Assembly (NCBI GenBank): GCA_027493445.1
Contig: JAOSKU010000001.1
Location: 856,501 to 920,500 of the forward strand
DNA: 64,000 nucleotides
Origin: Thermoleophilia bacterium
GTDB taxonomy: Bacteria; Actinomycetota; Thermoleophilia; RBG-16-64-13
Direction of reading: 5' to 3'
Part shown: positions 61,180-64,000 of the stretch, one piece after another
Position numbering within the stretch: position 1 is the stretch's first letter
Layout: every line of letters starts with the position of its first letter
Translations under genes and position numbers: made by a program
The notes under the pieces: model-generated
What the model was told of the DNA's origin: nothing
The model's database searches: none
The model's input: only the letters and a program-made list of their open reading frames with translations

Positions 61180-61637
61180 GGCGTGCTCCCGAAACGCCAG
61201 ATCATGATCAGGGCGTCTTCACTGTTGTCCGGATAGTAGGCCCGGCGACGCCCCACCTCCTGGAACCCGCGGCTCTCGTACAGCGCTCGGGCTTCCACGT
61301 TCGAGGGCCGCACTTCCAGCAGGACATCGGCGTGGGTCCCGGAAACGGCGGCTAGGAACTCGTCGAGCAGGCGCCCTCCCACCCCACGGCGGCGGTGCTG
61401 GGGGCGCACGGCCAGGTCCATCACGTGCCACAGATCTCCGTAGAACCGGCACACGAGGAATCCCAGCACCACGCCCCTTTCGTCCAAGGCCACCCGCGTC
61501 CAACCCGGGGTGTATCCCAGCTCGGCCTCGAACATCCCCCTCGTCCAGGGGACCCCGAACGAGGCACCCTCGATCTCGAGCACCTGATCCAGGTCGGTCC
61601 GGGTCATCTCGCGCACGACGATCAACGGCACGCTCAT
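61176..61637 (-). CDS. rimI: ribosomal-protein-alanine N-acetyltransferase RimI
   Basis: GNAT acetyltransferase of 153 residues. The N-terminus (IVVREMTRTDLDQVLEIEGA) and the motif A acetyl-CoA loop RPQHRRRGVGGRLLDEFL, followed by VRPSNVEARALYESRGFQEV, are typical of RimI. It acetylates the N-terminus of ribosomal protein bS18 and possibly other targets. ATG 61637 overlaps the tsaB stop. The gene is often found between tsaB and tsaD. Confidence 0.93.
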   Translation of the reverse strand: MSVPLIVVREMTRTDLDQVLEIEGASFGVPWTRGMFEAELGYTPGWTRVALDERGVVLGFLVCRFYGDLWHVMDLAVRPQHRRRGVGGRLLDEFLAAVSGTHADVLLEVRPSNVEARALYESRGFQEVGRRRAYYPDNSEDALIMIWRFGSTP

Positions 61638-62422
61638 CACGCCCACGGATCTCGCATCTTCGTGATGTGGATGTCGGCGTCGGGGGCGCGCACGTAGACG
61701 GGAGTCACCGACTCAGGCGAGCCCCAGGCCCCAGGCACAGGCGGTCGCCGCGCGGCGCTTCCCTCGGCCCGCCAGCATGCGCGCAGCCAGGGGAGCAGCC
61801 GGGCGCCGGCCGGGCCCTCGCCTGGTTCCAGCAGGCGCTCCTGTCCCCGGACCAGGGCCGCCGCTCGCCCGCCTTCCGGGCCGCCGGCGGGCGTCCCGTT
61901 CCGCCCCGCGCGGACCATGACGACCTCCTGCAGCCGATCCGGGGCGACGGTAAAGGGCTCGCCCACCCTCCGCCACAGCCCGCGGCTGCCTGTCTCTCCG
62001 CCCGCCGGCACCTGCTGGTACACGGCGGCGAAAACCTCACCGCGACGAGCGTCGACCCAAGGGACGACCACCTCGTCGTTCGTTTGCTCCAGGGCCGCGG
62101 AGGCCACCGCAGCCAGGGTCGAGATCCCTACCACCGGGGCCCCCAGGGCCAGCCCCAAGGCACGAGCGGTGGCCACGCCTACCCTCATCCCCGTGAAGGT
62201 GCCCGGCCCGATGCCCACCACCACCGCGGCCAGGTCGGCGGGCGCCGCCGCCTTCATGGCCAGCAGCTCGTCCACCAGAGCCAGGGTACGCCGGGACTCC
62301 GAGCGCGTACCGGTCCCCCGGCGCTCGGCCACGAGCGCCACCGACTCCGCGGACACCTCCAGCAGGGCTACGCTACTACCGTCTGTGGCCGTGTCCAGGG
62401 CCAGCACCAGCCGGGCGGTCAT
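61637..62422 (-). CDS. tsaB: threonylcarbamoyl-AMP-dependent complex subunit TsaB
   Basis: 261-residue inactive homologue of TsaD that scaffolds the TsaBDE complex. The typical segments are LVLALDTATDGSSVALLEVS, VVVGIGPGTFTGMRVGVATA, RALGLALGAPVVGISTLAAV and VVPWVDARRGEVFAAVY. The C-terminal half is longer and more Gly/Ala/Arg-rich than in enterobacteria. Overlaps tsaE by an ATGA junction. Confidence 0.94.
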   Translation of the reverse strand: MTARLVLALDTATDGSSVALLEVSAESVALVAERRGTGTRSESRRTLALVDELLAMKAAAPADLAAVVVGIGPGTFTGMRVGVATARALGLALGAPVVGISTLAAVASAALEQTNDEVVVPWVDARRGEVFAAVYQQVPAGGETGSRGLWRRVGEPFTVAPDRLQEVVMVRAGRNGTPAGGPEGGRAAALVRGQERLLEPGEGPAGARLLPWLRACWRAEGSAARRPPVPGAWGSPESVTPVYVRAPDADIHITKMRDPWA

Positions 62423-62934
62423 GCGTCCGGCTCCGCGGCGGCCCGCCAGCGGGCCGCCTGCTCCGCTCCCTCGGCCCGAAGGGTCAGACGGCGGGTTCGC
62501 ACGCTATCGTGCTCCAGGAGCACGGTCCATTGCGGGCGACCCAAACGCTCGAGGCCGCTCTCCGGCCACTCTACCAGGGTGACCGCCGCCGGCTCTACAT
62601 ACTCTTCCAGTGCCACGACGTCCTCATCAGCGATCTCCTCTAGGCGGTAGAGGTCCAGATGGTTGATCCGGCACTCCGCGCCCGCGTAGACGTTGGCGAT
62701 GGTAAAGGAAGGGCTGCGGACCGTGTCGCGGACTCCCAGCGATCTCGCCACCTCCCTCACGAAGGTGGTCTTGCCCGCGCCCAAGGGTCCGTAGAGCAGG
62801 ACGAGCTCCCCCGGGCGTAGAGCCCGCGCCAGCCGCCCAGCCACGCGGCCAAGCTCTGCGAGATCCACCGGTACATTCTCCACGAGAGCTCCCCCGGGGT
62901 CGCGTTGCGCGCCCGTGGAGACGCTGCTTTCCAC
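62419..62934 (-). CDS. tsaE: tRNA t6A-complex ATPase TsaE
   Basis: 171-residue P-loop ATPase that resets the TsaBD complex. Walker A is VLLYGPLGAGKTTFVREVAR, followed by VRSPSFTIANVYAG, INHLDLYRLEEIADEDVVAL and LVEWPESGLERL. The first 25 residues are a non-conserved extension, and an internal start is possible. It begins just after the uracil-DNA glycosylase stop codon, so the operon probably starts further upstream. Confidence 0.94.
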   Translation of the reverse strand: MESSVSTGAQRDPGGALVENVPVDLAELGRVAGRLARALRPGELVLLYGPLGAGKTTFVREVARSLGVRDTVRSPSFTIANVYAGAECRINHLDLYRLEEIADEDVVALEEYVEPAAVTLVEWPESGLERLGRPQWTVLLEHDSVRTRRLTLRAEGAEQAARWRAAAEPDA

Positions 62935-62936
62935 AC

Positions 62937-63665
62937 TTACCAGAGGGGTAGCTGCTCGGCCGGTCCAGAGCCGGCCGGGCCGTCGGCGCGCAGTGGGGCC
63001 TCGCTGGGCAGCGGGGCCTCGCCGGACAGTTGCACCTCGCCAGACAGTGGGGGGTCCGCCGCGACCCGCGCCAGCGCGTCCGTACCCCGCTCGAGCACCC
63101 GCTTCAGCTTGAGGAAGTCTTCCTCCAAAACGCTCCGATTGGCCGGGGTGTACAGCGCCGCCGCCGGATGAAACACAGGGAACACCAGCACGGGAACGCC
63201 AGCCACCTCAGTCTGCTTGACCCGGCCGCGCACACTGGTCATACCGGCTTCGGTCTGGGCGATGAGCCGGGTGGCGAAGCGTCCCAGGGTACAGACGACC
63301 CGCGGGCGGATGATCCGCACCTGCTCCATCAGGTGGGGTGTGCAGGCCGCGATCTCCTCGGGCAAGGGATCGCGGTTGCCCGGCGGCCGGCACTTGACCA
63401 CGTTGGCGATGTAGACGTCGCCCCGCGCCAGGCCGATCGACTGGAGGAGCTCGGTGAGCAGCTTGCCCGCCTGCCCCACGAAGGGCTCCCCCTGCGTGTC
63501 TTCGTGGTATCCCGGCCCTTCGCCCACGAACATGAGATCGGCCACCGGGCTGCCCACACCGAAGACCACCTGGGTGCGCCCAGCGCACAGACCGCAGGCC
63601 CGGCAGTCCGCCAGCTCGGCGGCCAGAGCCCGAAGGCCTTTGCGTGCACCGGCTTCGTCGTTCAT
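62937..63665 (-). CDS. family 4 uracil-DNA glycosylase
   Basis: Removes uracil from DNA. Iron-sulfur cysteines are visible ([14 protein letters not shown], then [13 protein letters not shown] and [20 protein letters not shown]). The active-site motif is [20 protein letters not shown] and the late motif [14 protein letters not shown]. This fits the thermophile/actinobacterial type 4 enzymes. The last ~45 residues form a low-complexity tail coded by three 18-base tandem repeats (63000-63053). The start is ATG 63665 or GTG 63680; neither has a clear ribosome binding site. Confidence 0.93.
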   Translation of the reverse strand: MNDEAGARKGLRALAAELADCRACGLCAGRTQVVFGVGSPVADLMFVGEGPGYHEDTQGEPFVGQAGKLLTELLQSIGLARGDVYIANVVKCRPPGNRDPLPEEIAACTPHLMEQVRIIRPRVVCTLGRFATRLIAQTEAGMTSVRGRVKQTEVAGVPVLVFPVFHPAAALYTPANRSVLEEDFLKLKRVLERGTDALARVAADPPLSGEVQLSGEAPLPSEAPLRADGPAGSGPAEQLPLW

Positions 63666-63693
63666 CACGGGTGCGTCCACGGCCGGCGCGCTC

Positions 63694-63912
63694 TCAGCAC
63701 GTCGCGCACGACGACTTGCGACAGCCGGCGCAGCTCTTGCCCGACGACGGCGTGCCGCCCCCCGAGACCCGCACGGCGGAGATGGAGAGCAGGCGCTCGG
63801 CGGACGGCAGCCCGCACTCCGGACAGGTCTGAGGCTGCTCGGCGGCGGCCAGGCTCACGAGCTCCTCGAACTCGGCGCCGCAGCCGGTGCAGCGGTACTC
63901 ATAGATGGGCAC
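63694..63912 (-). CDS. FmdB-family zinc ribbon protein
   Basis: 72 residues: [20 protein letters not shown] and [17 protein letters not shown] form the CxxC...CxxC zinc ribbon of FmdB-like putative regulatory proteins. A Ser/Gly linker and a Cys-rich end ([13 protein letters not shown]) follow, as in many members. GTG 63912 is the start, with GGGGTGA upstream. The function is not established; a role in transcription regulation has been proposed for the family. It precedes the glycosylase gene in the same direction. Confidence 0.88.
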   Translation of the reverse strand: MPIYEYRCTGCGAEFEELVSLAAAEQPQTCPECGLPSAERLLSISAVRVSGGGTPSSGKSCAGCRKSSCATC

Positions 63913-63970
63913 GGCGTGTCACCCCGAACTCCAACCTGCACGGCGCGGCCCGCCAGGGAGGCCTCAGGCT

Positions 63971-64000
63971 GTTGAAGAATGACGCTTCGCCGCCAGGGCG
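63971..64000 (+). repeat. start of another copy of the dispersed palindromic repeat
   Basis: GAATGACGCTTCGCCGCCAG, preceded by GTTGAA, matches the left end of the 28104-28250 element at all but one position. The copy is cut by the window edge. Confidence 0.5.

Overview
The window is GC-rich, densely coding chromosomal DNA. It probably comes from a high-GC actinomycetote outside the well-studied orders. The gene order uvrC, ogt, rapZ, yvcK, whiA, gap, pgk, tpiA, gpmI on one strand is an actinobacterial arrangement. A CIRCE element in front of groESL, an S-layer-homology protein and several probable leaderless genes fit this, but the assignment is an inference from gene content.

Layout. 0-12.3 kb (minus strand): an ECF sigma/anti-sigma pair, lower glycolysis, the whiA-yvcK-rapZ cell-envelope/division cluster, DNA repair (ogt, uvrC) and fabI. 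12.5-19 kb: an M42 peptidase, a dehydrogenase-cupin fusion, a tiny HTH protein, hflX, a DUF1638 gene, osmC and a plsY-like gene. 19.1-25.9 kb: a Crp/Fnr remnant and uvrA, then a decayed island with a cut FMN reductase, an apparently intact lower-GC DUF433/DUF5615 toxin-antitoxin pair, a broken IS256-family element and a broken araC gene. The island ends next to tRNA-Ala(GGC). 26-28.3 kb: a sulfate assimilation operon with its own promoter (DUF2061, cysH, siroheme reductase). 28.3-39 kb: rsfS, guaA, a PfkB sugar kinase, a D-Ala-D-Ala carboxypeptidase, membrane proteins, a LysM protein, pyrF, hup, pyrE and tldD/pmbA.

39-57.6 kb is an accessory region devoted to signalling and the cell surface. 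It holds a roadblock protein with a small membrane partner, two large hybrid histidine kinases, a TolB-propeller/SLH surface protein, two more ECF sigma/membrane-regulator pairs, an MBOAT/SGNH acylation pair, a serpin remnant, a dehydrogenase remnant and a hicBA module with a broken toxin. 57.9-64 kb: groESL under CIRCE control, then tsaD-rimI-tsaB-tsaE (tRNA t6A synthesis), a family 4 uracil-DNA glycosylase and an FmdB-type zinc ribbon gene.

An important caveat is that at least 14 otherwise healthy genes, many of them essential, are split by one-base indels. Almost all of these lie in runs of G or C, and most are one base too short. This looks like sequence error, not gene loss. I therefore report these genes at their reconstructed full length and give the suspect run in each. 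A few genes (Crp, FMN reductase, IS256 transposase, AraC, serpin, dehydrogenase, HicA) look truly decayed because they are truncated, or carry non-homopolymer lesions.
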